Part shown: positions 1 to 11,665 of the stretch, one piece after another | Layout: each line of letters starts with the position of its first letter | Numbering within the stretch: position 1 is the stretch's first letter | From: Podaxis mareebaensis | Taxonomy: Eukaryota > Basidiomycota > Agaricomycetes > Agaricales > Agaricaceae | DNA length: 64,000 nucleotides | Assembly: GCA_018524725.1 (NCBI GenBank) | Contig: JAEUWP010000066.1 | Coordinates: 53,691 to 117,690, forward strand | Direction of reading: 5' to 3' | Made by a program: the position numbers and the translations under genes | The notes under the pieces: generated by a model | Seen by the model: the letters and a program-made list of their open reading frames with translations, nothing else | The model's database searches: none | What the model was told of the DNA's origin: nothing

Positions 1-1162
1 CGGATCCATTCAGTTCTGACCTCAGTGCGAATGGAGTGGCGTTCGATCAGCCATTTATTCCAACAGACCAAGAGTCCTGACCAATGGTATTATCCCAAAG
101 GAGGTTATCTGAGTCCGTCCGAAATTACCACAAGCGCGTGTGCGCGAAATTAGGAATGGATTCCACCCCAAAAAATCACGGCATATTGGGCTAGACTGGG
201 GGTTACATATATCGATCGTCGGTGTTTAGGCTTCATCCTCTGGCACTAGCCGGTACATTACAGGAATGGGGTCTGGATTTCCTTTCATGGGCGGATATGG
301 GCGTCGAAGAGACAAGGGGGTGATTATGGAGAGAACAATAAGCGCCCACAGCTGAACTTCAACGGGCACAAGGTCTAAAAGGAGGAAGGGTGAGGTGTTA
401 TTGCAAGGAGGTTAATGAAAACCACAACTGGATACTTCCTGAGGTTCTTGGCGGGTGCGAAACAGGGTATTAAGACCCTCTCAGCAGCCTTGGATGCGTC
501 TCCCAGCACACATAGTATCGCTATCTGTCACATGACATCCGTCACGGCGACCCTGTGACTGCCTCCTTTTTGTAGTTAACGCCATCCGCGTTGATCAACT
601 CCGACTCCGATTGCAATGGTCCTGATTTGTGCATGCTAGGCACTGGAGCCGTCAGGAATTATATCAAAGGCACCCAACGATGACTAGTCCGAATATGACA
701 GGTGCCGGAGGGGCCATTGGTCTTTGGCGATGCTCGAGCTACTGGCCTGACCCAACATGTTACCATCGTGTCACCAGGGGAAGACCTGAAGATGGGGGAA
801 TAACGAGAACCACCGTGGAGAAACAGAACGATTTCGCAACCAATCAGGGCTGTTATCCTTGACGTGACATAAGGCAAGGGACCATGCTTCCTTTGGACAA
901 CCTGATGGGGTTGGAAGCACTCGGCGACGAGTTGCGGCAGATGCAGTGGGAGAGAATTGCAGGACTGGGTCGGTCCGTGTTCTCAGGCCATGTGAGCTAC
1001 TGGCTCTTCTGCTATTCTTAGCCTTAGTATACGGATTTAATCTTTTGTACACTTGGCATTGGCTTCCCCCCGTCATCGCGTCTATGTCGATGTTTCAACC
1101 TGTCACGGCAGCCTACTTAATCAGCCTATTAAAAACTTGTCCCCCATCCTCCCCTCCCCTTC
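1..1162. other. No recognisable gene (left edge)
   Basis: I see no conserved protein segment in any frame. The open frames here are below 105 codons, overlap one another on both strands and show no family signature. The last few hundred bases become pyrimidine-rich (1136-1162), as is usual just before a fungal start codon, so this end probably holds the promoter and 5' leader of the P450 gene that follows. Confidence 0.6.
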
Positions 1163-3387
1163 ATGGCTTCCCTCCTCTCTGACATCCCCCCCGTCCTTCG
1201 TTATGGCGTTCTCTTCGCCTTTGCTGCTGGCTTCGCCTCCCGCTACTTCACCTCTCCCCGTTATCGCCTCGCTCCCGGACCTCAACCGCTCCCGTTTATA
1301 GGAAATGTTCTTCAGATCCCCGCAGAACATCCAGAGAAGGCTTTCGCCGAATGGGGCTCCAAACATGGTTTGTGTTAATTGGCGCATCCAAAAATAGGCT
1401 CTCATAGGCTGTTGATTCCCCAGGGGACGTCGTGCGGCTAAAGATGTTCAGCCAAACCATGATTATCCTCAACAGTCTCGAGGCAGCGCGGGACCTGTTA
1501 GATAAGAGAAGCTCCGTATACTCAGATCGACCTCGATTCGTTTTATTCTCGGAACTGTGCGTGGATCTTTCCTACCGTTGACGTATGAAAAGCTTGATGT
1601 TGTCTAATAGCATGGGCTGGAAACACGCAACGACCCATATGAGATAGTAAGCTGGTCCCAGATTTTTGCGTTGTGTGGGTTCTGACCAACCGCAGCGGCC
1701 AACGCTTCCGAAGGCACCGTCGATGGATCAATCATATTTTTAACGCGCGCACCACTACCCGATTCCGACCTTTGCAGGTCAAGGAAACCCTGGTCCTTCT
1801 CACTGAAATGATCCAAGAGCCGGACAAATTTGTGAAACATTTCAAGAGGTGCCTCAACCAGCTCACTCATTACAGCAGCATATACTTATCCTGCTCACTA
1901 GATATGCTGCCGGCACGATACTAAAGATCACGTATAACCGCAGTGTGAAATCTACTGACGACCTACTTGTGAAACTTGGTGGGTCGGACATTTCTTTGTT
2001 CAAACCTTGCTGACATTTCTTCCTCAAAGTCGATAAAGCAGCCACGCTGACTGTCGAGTCTGGCTCGCCCGCCGCGACCCTAGTTGACTTTTTCCCTTTG
2101 ATGAGGCACATTCCTACGTGGCTTCCGATCGCCTCTTTTAAGCGGAAAGCTCTGGAGGCCCGCAAAGCTGTTGAAGCCATGCTTCAAGTGCCTTACGATC
2201 TCGTCAAGACGGATATGGTTAGCATCCGCTTTGACTTGTCATCTACATCAAGCACTTATGTGTGTTTTCAGCAAGCAGGAAAAGCCGAATCTTCATACGT
2301 GTCGACGCTAATCGAAAAACTTACTCCACCGGAAGGACAGCTACCACCAGAAGACGAGTGGGATATTCAAGGATCTGCGGGAACGCTATATGCGGGTGAG
2401 TAATCACCCGATCATCACTGACGCCGATCCTGATCAACCTTTCAAGCTGCTGAGGATACGGTAAGCAAGTCATGCTAGGTGGTGTAATTTTCACCATCCA
2501 ACAATATATTAGACTGTATCGGTGCTGCAAACATTCATATTGGCGATGGTCCTCTACCCCCAGGTTTACAAAAAGCTACAGGCAGAAATGGACTCGGTGG
2601 TTGGCAGTCAGCGACTGCCTACCTTCGACGATAGACCCGACCTGCCCTACCTTGATTGCGTGCTGAAAGAGGTGCTGAGGTGAACCATCAACAATCTAAC
2701 TTGTCTGGCACCTAACTGACAACAACTCAGATGGAATGTTCCTGTTCCCTTGGGAATGCCTCATCGCCTAATGGAAGACGATGTTTATCGAGACTTTTAT
2801 ATACCGGCAGGTGCAACCGTGCTTGTGAATATACAGTCGGTATCTGCGAATCCTTTTACCTCGCTCTGCTCTCTCATGTGTATTCCAGTTCCATTCTCCA
2901 AGACTGTGACCAACCCAACGAATTCATCCCAGAACGATATATGGAAAACCCCGATCTACCGGACCCGCGCACCGTAATTTTCGGTTTCGGACGCCGGTAC
3001 GATGTTACTCTCGTATCCATCGTTGCCGATACTGATGCCTCCCCTCGCCACTTCTAGAATTTGTCCCGGACGTCATTTCTCGCAAGATAGTTCATGGCTG
3101 ATCACGGCACATCTGATCGCAACGATGGACATATCAAAAGCCAAAGACGAGAATGGAGTTCCCATTACTCCCCCTCTGGAATTTACAACCGGCTTTGTCA
3201 GGTGAGGAACTGCTTCTTGCCGGCTCTTGCTTCTCGTACTGACGTATGCATGCCACCCACCAGCCACCCGAAACCCTTCAAGTGTAGTATTCAGCCTCGA
3301 TCGGATCAAGTTGTTACCCTTATTCAGCAGGCCGACCCAGGCGATTATGCCTTCCCTATTGGTAGCGATGGTCGATTCAAGAAATAA
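1163..3387 (+). CDS. Cytochrome P450 monooxygenase
   Basis: Membrane-bound haem-thiolate monooxygenase of the fungal OrdA-like type, about 500 residues from roughly a dozen exons. It starts at ATG 1163 with a hydrophobic N-terminal anchor, then the proline-rich hinge ([12 protein letters not shown]). The I-helix oxygen-binding motif AAEDTT appears once two introns near 2397-2512 are removed. ExxR is KEVLR near 2665-2680. The haem loop FGFGRRICPG forms across an intron whose acceptor is at about 3058, with Cys as the iron ligand. A last intron (3202-3262) leads to the C-terminal exon ending in TAA at 3387. All signature residues are present, so the gene looks functional. Substrate is unknown: no polyketide synthase, NRPS or terpene cyclase lies nearby, so a metabolite cluster is not supported. 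Endoplasmic reticulum location and a P450-reductase partner are inferred from the family. Confidence 0.93.
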
Positions 3388-3889
3388 TCATTACCCCTGT
3401 TGTTCTTTTCTTTGCCTCCTCCCTTCCACCTGTCCGTTATAATTAACTGCGCTACCCGTGCGGGTCGGCGATTCTCTATTCCTCTCCTTCCTCTTTTGTA
3501 ACTGCACCCCCGGCGCTGAAACGTTCCCTTCATGCTCAATGTGTCCATGTTCTAGTGCTTTTCCCAATTGTCCTCCTCGCCGTTACGTTGGTGCAACATT
3601 TGAATCTTAATGGGCGCTCTCTTCGCTTGCGTTCTAAGATATCCATATTTGTCCCCCTCATGACCTACTTTGGGGGTTAGTTCTGGAATGTTCCTTGGGT
3701 TAGGAGACGCTTCTATGAACGTCATCGTCAACGCGGAACCCTAAGCCACATCAGTCGCCCCACGACGTACATAATCTCAGCACCCGTGTAGGGAGTCTGG
3801 TCTTAAGAATTTCCAAGGACCATACACTTAAGCCACAACGCGCGCGATTGGACTTGACTAATACAACGCCTGCACTACATACTTCCTGG
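3388..3889. other. Intergenic, P450 3' end to next promoter
   Basis: Pyrimidine-rich sequence just after the P450 stop is probably its 3' UTR. The rest should hold the promoter of the small gene at 3890. No protein homology, repeat or RNA gene was seen. Confidence 0.5.
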
Positions 3890-4406
3890 ATGTCCTCGAA
3901 CGACGATTCGCAATCCACAACGACAACACAACCCGCGCCTGAAGCCCGGACGCCGTTGTTGCTTCCAAGCTCGGAAGGCACATCGGGATCAGGATCGATG
4001 ACGCAGATCACGGTTGGCGGGACGGCGGTTTCATTGGTCGATGAGTTGGGCCCGATGGTAGTCAATAGCAATGGTGTACGTACTTGATTCCTCATTCTTT
4101 TTTACGTAGTTCGTCTTTGATGACGTTTGATATCTGTTCCGTGCTGGTGCAGACGTTGTCGAGAATTGCGAATTGGCCGAATATGACACCTGAAGAGAGG
4201 GCGCGGACGTTGAGGGTGTTGGGGGCTAGGAATAAGTAAGTGTCTCCGTTGTTTTCGATGTAGTTGGATGTATTTTTCTTTTTCTTTGGGGTGGGGATTG
4301 GTTTTCTCATCTGACTCTTTTTGATCGGCTTAGATTGCGCCTTGCGAATGAGGAACAGAAGTTGCGAGAAAAGGATTCGGGGGGTGGCGCCGAGGCCTTG
4401 CAATGA
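3890..4406 (+). CDS. Small conserved fungal protein of unknown function
   Basis: Three exons give a protein of about 120 residues. Exon 1 runs from ATG 3890 to a GT at 4078; exon 2 (about 4154-4235) encodes a compact amphipathic segment containing NWPNMTPEERARTL and VLGARN; exon 3 (from about 4334) adds RLANEEQKL and stops at TGA 4404-4406. The N-terminal half is Ser/Thr/Gly-rich and probably disordered, while the middle and C-terminal parts are charged and helical. The W-N-M-EER-TLRVL-RN pattern recalls short fungal proteins of unknown function that I cannot name securely. Introns have normal GT-AG borders and the frame is kept across both, which supports a real gene. No signal peptide or membrane segment is visible. 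Confidence 0.65.
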
Positions 4407-5258
4407 GGCTTTGCTGATGTTGGTCCGGGCCCCGATGTCACGTCACGATCGAAGACATAGCTGTATTTATGGAGAACATGTTTTCCGACGGGGACGCAGG
4501 AGGGGGTTGGACGTTGATGCGCTAATGTTAAGGGCTTGATGTTCCAGGCCGGATGTCGTGTGACTGACTGGTGATTGCTGCATGGGGTATCTGAAATTCA
4601 CTTGACTTCTTGTGGGACTAGCATATGGAGTTTGACGTTGTTTCTTTTTGTGTAAGTAAACACACCGCGCCCATACTCGTGCTTGTCGCGTGGAATGAGA
4701 GAAAATGCGCTGTATGGCGCGGTCTTGTCACCTGGGCATTTTTTTGTGGCTGGTCCGCGCGGTCTCCACGGAGCATTGTGCATCAGGTTTATGAATTCCC
4801 CTTCCCTTCCCTTGCGTTCGTGTTGGGTGAACGAAAGAGCAGAGTATGGCGAATATCTTCAAGTGGTCAAACTTCTGAGATATGCCTTACATCCGTGTGT
4901 ATGGGGATCGCGAGGTAGGAAAGTTCGTGTGTGCTGGAAATAGTGACTGGAGCTTACAGGTACTGGAGGATTCCGTTTTCCTCGGGTTTTTGGCGGAAGC
5001 CGTACCCCTCAAGGCAGCCAATTACCGTTCATCCATGAATACGCCGATAAGTATTTCATCTACTATGGCTTCTCCTCGTGAGTCCTCCACATTCAAGCCT
5101 GCATGGAAGCACAAGGCCTCGTCTCATGAACCTGATGTATTTCAATTCGGAAGGGTGCAATATATTGAGTGAGTGTGCCATAGCATTCCTCAACTCACAT
5201 CGAACCCGAAGCATCGCGTCTGCCACTAGCCACTCTTGCCATAGGCCTCCGTATTGCC
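4407..5258. other. Intergenic between convergent genes
   Basis: Only overlapping short open frames without codon bias or family motifs occur here. The stretch lies between the stop of the small + strand gene and the stop of the minus-strand F-box gene, so it should hold two 3' UTRs. The length (850 bp) would allow a short unrecognised gene, but none can be supported. Confidence 0.45.
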
Positions 5259-7597
5259 TCATCGTTTCACATCCACCTTCGCTTCACCAGGTTCACTAAA
5301 CCTGACACGAGGTCGACCAAACCCACCCGTACTGACACCACCAACACCACCAACACCCCTGTTCGCCTCAACTGCATCGACCGCCGCTGCAAACTCCGTA
5401 ACCACCATTGCACTCTTAAGGACTCCCGATCCGTGCACCGGGGCATGAGCTTCTGGTTCACGCCGAATTGGAGACTTTGGTTCGCGATCCCACGGCATGA
5501 CAAGTTTTGGTTGTTTTTGAATGAAGAGAGCGAATGTTCCATCCTTTGCGCGTTTCCAAGTGCTCTGCAGTGTACTTCAGTTTCTAGCGGCGGGAGGAAA
5601 AAAGAGAGGATAGGTAGGAAAGGGATGTGTTGACGCACCTCCCATGTTTGCTCATTGACAGAAAACCTTCGTAGGAGCGGTGGCCCGTGTTTCATGATTG
5701 CGGTTACGAGTTCCATGTCGATCACGCGACGCCTGCTGAGACTGATATTCCGGATGTTGAAAGAGGCGGTATGGAGTTTTGTGAGCAACGATGCGTGTTT
5801 CTTAAAAATCGCCTATATCACCAAACCCAAGTCAGCCCATTACGCTGTTGTGGGTTATGAATTTCTAGCAGGACAGACGAACCAATGCATGAGGTCCAGC
5901 GGACAAATGCACTTCTTCAAGCTCTTTACAATTCCCGAATAACTTCTTCAACGACTTCACATCAATATACGCCGATTTCATATCCAAAACACGTAGAGTA
6001 TGCGAATGACGACAGCACAAGTGATCGATGATGCCCCGGTAACTGACATTGGCGCCGGTATTTGGAGAGGCTTCTTCATCCTTTTCGTCTTGAATGATAC
6101 GGAGAGATTGAATGGGAGATGGTGAGATGGCGCGGCGGATCCATTTACACAAACCCTCAACGTCTTTGCGGGTTTGATAGTGTGCGTGACGGACTGTGAA
6201 GGAGCGGAGGTGTGGCAGGTCGGGTCGGGAGACTGGCGGTTTGAGTTGCTTTGTATAGGTGATTGATAGAATGCAATCAGTCTTTACTGAGTACGCGCAC
6301 ACGTAGGGAGGAGACGTACCCAATAATACCTCAGTTCGACTTCTTTCAACGTTGGCAGTTGGTGCAAAAACGCGAAAACGTCTTCGTCTGTGAGCGAGTA
6401 TGACAAGCCTAATCCCAAGCCTCGAATGTTCTGGCGGAGTAAAGGCACGATAGACTTTAGCACCCCGGGTGTAACAGACCCGCAGTCATCCTTCATTGGC
6501 AGAAGAGGCGGGGACGGAAGATGGAAGACGGGCGGAATTTAGCATTGAACGCAAGATGGATCGTTGGTACACAAGAACCAGATCAAAGGTACCATTCGGA
6601 TGATGAGGAAGGCAAAAAGTGTAAAACGTTAGTTAATCCGTCAACCGGTGAGGCTGGACAAACAGGGAAAAGAAGAGAAGGGGGCGGATAAAAGGCGAGA
6701 ATCGGAGAAGAGAAGGCAAGGGGGGGAAGAAGAACGAAAATTGAACTGGCGGATAACAAAGGAACGAAAGAAGAGAACACACCTTTAAGTAAAACTCTGT
6801 AAGTGAATCGGATAGCCTTCGGAGCCAGTCCGGGAGAAGGTCGAGAATTGCTCGCGTTGGACTGGAGATCGACAACTTTGACAGGCCAGTGACTTTAGTA
6901 AGTAAAGGCGCGTTTTCCTCGCAGGTGCAGTTGAAGTTGACGGCCAGCTCGCGGAGAGTTGGCGGGGTATGTCGTGGCGATGGCGCTTCAGGTGAATCGT
7001 CGTTGGGAGAGGGGGAAGGGGTGTCGGAAGAAGAAAAAAGGTACTTGAGGATTGGGGTGAAGGTATCTTCGAAGTAAGGTCCAGGAATCAAAATTGCCAC
7101 ACGGAGATTCTCGAACGCAGTGATCGCACTGAAAACGGTTTCGGAGAGTGTCGTACGTGATGCCGGTCCAGTTGGCAAGTATCCTGTATGGGTGCCGCGG
7201 CAGAAGTGATGATGGGAAGTTGAGAGAATGTTATTGTTGTCGATAGCAGAATAGAACACATGGGAACATACCTGTTATTTCGACAATTTCCACAAATGGG
7301 GCATATTGAGGAAGAGTTGCTGAAATCAGGTTCGAATTGGTCTGGCAGGAGATAAGGAGGGGTTTCCATTTGGAGGATCTAGGAGCTACATACCGGTATA
7401 AGATTGGCCTCTTTGCACATCCGAAGAAAGGTAGGGCGAAAGACAAGTACAACCCGACGATAAAGGAACTTTGAGGCTGCTCGATTGAACGCTCGGTTCA
7501 CCAATGCACACTGGTAAAGGCTCCTATAATCGTCCTGTAGGCTCTGAAATACGAGAACAAGTACATCGCTCGGAAGGTCTTTCACTAAGCTGCCCAT
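5259..7597 (-). CDS. F-box/LRR protein (agaricomycete type) 1
   Basis: Probable substrate receptor of an SCF ubiquitin ligase. The N-terminus from ATG 7597 carries the F-box (KDLPSDVLVLVFQSLQDD followed by ALVNRAFNRAASKFLYRRV). Later exons hold leucine-rich segments such as HTPPTLRELAVNF, LTKVTGLSKLSISS, LHQLPTLKEVELRYYW and HTLRVLDMKSAYIDVKSLKKL, spaced like degenerate LRRs. At least six exons are needed; exon ends fall near 7380, 7273, 6784, 6320, about 5930 and 5635. The C-terminal exon (to TAG 5259) encodes a Gly/Val-rich tail with GGVGGVSTGGFG. An upstream in-frame extension to 7648 begins with TTG and was not used. The Skp1-binding role is family knowledge; the target is unknown. One of three F-box genes within 13 kb. 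Confidence 0.75.
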
Positions 7598-8005
7598 GAC
7601 GGAGCGGTACTGGTTTGCTATAGTCTTGTCAGTGGCTTTTCTGCTCAATCCTGCCTCTCGTTGTTTCAGCGGTAGATGATTTATCAGACACCTGATCGCT
7701 GACGTAAGCCGAGCCAGAGGGACCTCGAACCTCCTCGAACCGATTTGAGGTCTGCGTTCAAGAACTGATCAGTCTTGACAGTACACATAGATGAAAGGAC
7801 ACTCGGAGAATGGGAGCGGAGGATTGGGATCCTTTGGAAGAAAAATCTCATTGAAACGATCTAATAGGCGGTCCATATGCATAGTAAATATCACATTTGT
7901 GACCTCACAGCTTCAAGGCGTGTCAGGGCAGGGCCTACAGCTGGTAGGTGAGCTGCCCGCAACACACAGATGACATTGACGTACCCATCCACTCCCGTGC
8001 AACGT
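7598..8005. other. Short intergenic region
   Basis: This holds the upstream region of F-box gene 1 and the 3' UTR of INH1, both on the minus strand. No coding signal or repeat was found. Confidence 0.5.
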
Positions 8006-8489
8006 TTACTGTTTTTCATTTTGCTTCTCCGAGAGCTCCTTGTGTTCCTTCTCGAGAGCATCCTGTATGGAATTCGGTAGGGCTTAATGCTGGGGCTAAG
8101 AGTAGGCAACCGGGAACGTACAATTTCAGCCTGTTTCTGCTTAATCTGAAGGGAGCTGCATCAGAACCCGGTTTGGAGAAACGAGGTGACGGACATACTT
8201 GTTCCTGGAGTTTCTTTAGTTGGGCTTGCTCATGCTGGCGAACGTATTGGTCTGTGGGGCATTGTGAGCAGCCAGGTCACTGGAAATACCCATAGCCCGA
8301 CCTTCATGAGCTTTCTCCTTCTTGCTGAAAGACGACGTAAGGTGAGTTAGAGGCGACAGAAGGGACAAAAGGAACATCGTACCGGAACTCCCTGGACTGA
8401 GCGACGCTGCCCTCTGAGCGGATGTCGCTGGCAAAACGGACGCGAACGAGCTGAGGAAGACGACGAGCAGCAGTAAGACGAGCAAGCAT
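8006..8489 (-). CDS. INH1: Mitochondrial ATP synthase inhibitor IF1
   Basis: Inhibitor of F1-ATPase that blocks ATP hydrolysis when the membrane potential collapses. Five short exons give about 87 residues. Exon 1 (ATG 8489) is an Arg-rich mitochondrial presequence (MLARLTAARRLPQLVRVRF). Exon 2 after an intron at about 8385 begins the conserved inhibitory helix KKEKAHE, continued across an intron by DQYVRQHEQAQLKKLQEQ. Two further small exons (IKQKQAEI and DALEKEHKELSEKQ) complete the C-terminal coiled coil that dimerises in the family, ending at TAA 8006-8008. The length and helix match the IATP family, including the KKEKA start of the minimal inhibitory segment. The gene is divergent from ATP14, whose product sits in the same complex; the two ATGs are 123 bp apart. 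Confidence 0.85.
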
Positions 8490-8612
8490 GGTGAGTTTGG
8501 TGGTTGAGTATTGAATACAAAATAGGGACTTTTCGCGACCGCCCCCGTATGAAACCAACATTCCGGAGTACAAGTCACAAACACGTCACGTCACATCTTG
8601 CTTTTCACCACC
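8490..8612. promoter_or_regulatory. Bidirectional INH1/ATP14 promoter with CRE-like tandem site
   Basis: The whole space between two divergent start codons is 123 bp, so both promoters and both 5' leaders must share it. At 8582-8594 the sequence CACGTCACGTCAC contains two overlapping TGACGTG cores (minus strand), the kind of site bound by bZIP/CREB-ATF factors. A related GTCAC lies just upstream at about 8574. The site is about 20-30 bp upstream of the ATP14 ATG, so it may overlap a transcription start. Factor binding and co-regulation are inferred. Confidence 0.5.
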
Positions 8613-9137
8613 ATGTCCACCATCCTCAGGCAAGCTACCGCTGTTGTGCGTCCCATTCCCCTCGTGAACCTCTTTGGGAGCTGACTGGAGAAACAGGCTC
8701 GTCAAGCATCGCGTGTGCGCCACTTCTCCTCTACCACTGTCGCACGAAAGGGTGTGTACCTTCGACTCGTGGCAAAGGACCTAATTCCGAATATACCCGC
8801 AGATCTTATTCAGGACCTCTACCTCCGTGAAATAAAAGCATACAAGCCCACGCCTGTGGTACGTGCTTTTTCGTTTAAAAAAATCTCCTACTCACCCTGG
8901 GATTAGGCCAAGGATGCGCATGTTGGTGTTGTGAAGCAGTTCGCCCTTCCTCCCGCCCCCCAGGCACCCACTGTCCCCGCCGACCTTGCTTCTGAGCTCT
9001 CCACCTATGATGCTTCGGAACCCTCTATCGCCTCTGCCCCTGCCCCTGCCAGTGGTGAGGAGGCCAACGGCGGTGCCGACGAGTTCCTTAGTTTCCTCGA
9101 GCAGGATCTTCCTAAAGTCGAACACGCCCACCACTAG
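8613..9137 (+). CDS. ATP14: Mitochondrial F1Fo-ATP synthase subunit h
   Basis: Peripheral-stalk subunit of mitochondrial ATP synthase. Four exons from ATG 8613. Exon 1 is a short presequence start, and exon 2 continues it with Arg/Ser-rich sequence ending VRHFSSTTVARK. A 51-nt intron (8752-8802) joins AAGG to ATCTT and creates the family core KDLIQDLYLREIKAYKP, the most conserved part of subunit h; reading through without splicing would insert unrelated residues, so this intron is well supported. Exon 4 begins AKDAHVGVVKQFALP and ends in an acidic Ala/Pro/Glu-rich tail with DEFLSFLEQDLPKVEHAHH, TAG 9135-9137. About 120 residues, as expected for the family. It shares its promoter with INH1. 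Confidence 0.85.
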
Positions 9138-9806
9138 ATTACCCCTTGACATACCATCTTAGATTTTAATGGATTTGCTCTGTCAATGATGTGGCTCTTG
9201 GAGTACGCCAGACTGGAAAAATGTGACCGCATTTGTGCGTGCGTGTACCTCTATATTTCACTCAATCTTCTCACTCGAAACAATTTGGAATACCGCTTTG
9301 AGTGGCTTTTCCTCCTGCTGTGAAAAGTAGTGTCAGCACGTTCATCCTGTGAAGATCGTGAGTTGAACCCGGGCAAGTCTTGCTTTATACAACATGGTGC
9401 ATACGCACGTTGGACCGAAAGAGCATATGAATTTCCCGCTCCTGTTATGATGACCATACATCAGGTGTCCAACTGCTTCTTAACACCCGCTGATCCCGAA
9501 GTGGGTGAACAAATGAGGGATTCGTCTTTCTCCTTTTTAAATCAGAAGTGTTACCGGAATAACTTTCGATCCACATGCTCACCCACCGAGCTGCTCTGGA
9601 ATACCCAGCTAAGGGTTATAAACCGTATGGGACTCTGACAGAGTTCTATAGACCCACGAGTAACTTCCAAAGAATGTCGATGGACGATGCTAACGCACGT
9701 TTTCAGTACTCACCTGCTTTTCCTCCAGTATAAAAATACGTTCAGAAATTTGACGGGTTCGTCGGATAACATCGACTGTTACCATACATTCTCACTCAAC
9801 CTTGCA
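9138..9806. other. Intergenic, ATP14 to SurE-like gene
   Basis: ATP14 3' UTR followed by the SurE-like promoter. A stretch near 9352-9375 resembles a tRNA T-arm (GAGTTGAACCC) but has no matching stems. Nothing else was seen. Confidence 0.5.
9729..9738 (+). promoter_or_regulatory. TATA box of SurE-like gene
   Basis: TATAAAAATA lies 69-78 bp upstream of the ATG at 9807, a normal distance for a fungal TATA promoter serving a highly expressed secreted-protein gene. Confidence 0.45.
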
Positions 9807-10998
9807 ATGAAGACCTTCACTGCCATTCTTGTTCTTGTCTCCCTAGTCACTGGCACCAGCGCCCAAAAGATTCTCCTCACCAACGATGATGGTTGGGCGG
9901 TCGCACAACTTCGCGATGAGTACAACCAGCTGACAGCTGCAGGCTATCAAGTAAGTAGCATTTCATACCGTGACCCCACCATATCCTTCATTTCATTCAA
10001 CACGAAATATTCAGGTCATCCTCTCTGCGCCTGCTGTTGATAAATCTGGTACCGGCTCTAGCACCACTACCCCTACCACCTTGACTTCGCCTTGCCAGTT
10101 CAACACTTGCCCAGCTGGATCTCCCGCTACTGGTACCGATGCCAGTGATTGTGAGTACCTTCCTATTCGTTTGGACGGTATTCAAATGATCCGTAATAGC
10201 CAACATCCACTATGTAAATGGATTCCCGTATGTCTAATCGTCCGACTATTTGGAAACCACAAGTTCATGAAATTACAGTGTCGATGCCGCTCGCTTCGGT
10301 ATCCAAAACTTTGCTCAATCTCGCTGGGGCACCAAGCCCGATTTTACTATCAGCGGCTCCAACATCGGCAGTGAGTTTTTGTTCCTGGAGAAAAAAATGG
10401 AAGTGTACTTACACACCCTATCCATCAGACAACTTGGGCAGCACCGTTAATATCTCAGGCACCGTGTAAGTCAACTCAAACCACCCAATCCTATCATCCC
10501 AATCCCATATACATCAACACCAGCGGCGCAGCAAGCGAATCCGCCAAAGAAGGCGTCCCCTCCTTCGCCTTCTCCGGTGCTTCGGGCTCCACGGTCTCCT
10601 ACACGACCCTCACGACATCTCCCACCAGCTCTTCCACCGTCAGCGCCAAAATCTACACCTCCCTCGTCCTCAAATTCATCTCCACCTACCTCGCTGGCGG
10701 ATCCTCCAACCCCATCGTCCCATCCGGTTACAGCGTCAACATCAACTTCAGCTCGACTAGTAGTTGTTCTAACCCCAATAACTTCAAGTGGATCGCGACT
10801 AGGTTGACCAGGAGTTCGGCTGGGAGCGATACGACCCGCTGTGGATCGAATAACCTTCCTGACGAGTCGACCGTGTCAAGAGCTGGGTGTTTTGCTACTG
10901 TTAGTGTTTTTAATGCGTCGACGAAAGGGGATGCCCCCGCTGTTGTGCAGAAGGCTGTTTTTGACCGTTTGGACTCTATACTTAGTTGTTTCAATTGA
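9807..10998 (+). CDS. Secreted SurE-like 5'/3'-nucleotidase / acid phosphatase
   Basis: SurE-family metal-dependent phosphatase with a signal peptide (MKTFTAILVLVSLVTGTSA, cleavage expected after ASA-like TSA). The metal site ILLTNDDGW follows directly at residues about 21-30, and the second conserved loop DKSGTGSSTT lies in exon 2 (SGxGS in the family). At least six exons: about 9807-9951, 10016-10150, a short one near 10199-10228, 10280-10370, 10429-10466 and 10524-10998. The last exon is long and ends SILSCFN, TGA 10996-10998; its paired Cys residues (SCSNP, RCGS, GCFA, SCF) fit an extracellular protein. Bacterial SurE is cytosolic and acts on nucleoside monophosphates; the fungal secreted form may work in phosphate scavenging. 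Substrate is inferred. Confidence 0.82.
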
Positions 10999-11665
10999 GG
11001 GTTTGAGGGGTAAAGGTGATGTGTTATGATTAGTATTAGCTTGGGGAGGTGTGGTCGCCAAGCCCGGAACCTAGGCCTAGATTTAAAGACCTGTATTCAA
11101 CGCCTGATAATGCAGCATTGCGTCTGATTATGGCTTGAGGTTCGACTCTCCTTATTGTTTGTATCCTCGATGGGACCTTGAGAACCATATCCTGGGCTGA
11201 GGAGAAAGAAGAGTACCTCGAAGCCCCTTCCGGCACTCGCCACTGAGAGTCGAGAGGATATCAACGACATTGCCATATTGGCATTTTGTGAGGGCTAAAC
11301 TTTACCAGTGTGTTTTGTATATTCGAATGCCTGGTCCGGTACACTCCAATGAAACGGTGCGTCAAGTCGGAGAAGTGCCAGTCGGCGGAGAGCTGCAACC
11401 AATATGCGCAGAACGAAAGTCTTCGCTGCAAAATCCGAAAGGATGTAGAAGAGCATGTGAGACACTCGGGACCTCGGATTGTGGACCTCGGAGGCATTTG
11501 GTGTCGAAAAATACGACATATCGTCATAGATTCCTTTCGGCTTTCATAGGGACAACATAGAGAGTGAAACAAGTTCCACGTTGACATCCGATCAACTAGT
11601 AACCTTTTACGTGCGTAAATCTCAAACAAAGTAATGACAGCTACAGGCGCCACGATATCTCCTAC
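10999..11665. other. Intergenic between convergent genes
   Basis: This lies between the stop of the SurE-like gene and the stop of F-box gene 2. Short overlapping frames only, no family motif. A GGTTCGACTC string near 11150 looks like a tRNA B box but lacks a pairing stem. Confidence 0.5.

Noticed and set aside
1163..3387. Secondary-metabolite cluster around the P450
   Set aside because: No backbone synthase, transporter or pathway regulator is adjacent; the methyltransferase is more than 40 kb away.
9350..9376. tRNA-like T-arm (GAGTTGAACCCGGGC)
   Set aside because: No acceptor, D or anticodon stems could be drawn around it on either strand.
11145..11160. GGTTCGACTC string resembling a tRNA B box
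   Set aside because: The flanking bases do not pair into a T stem and no A box is placed correctly.
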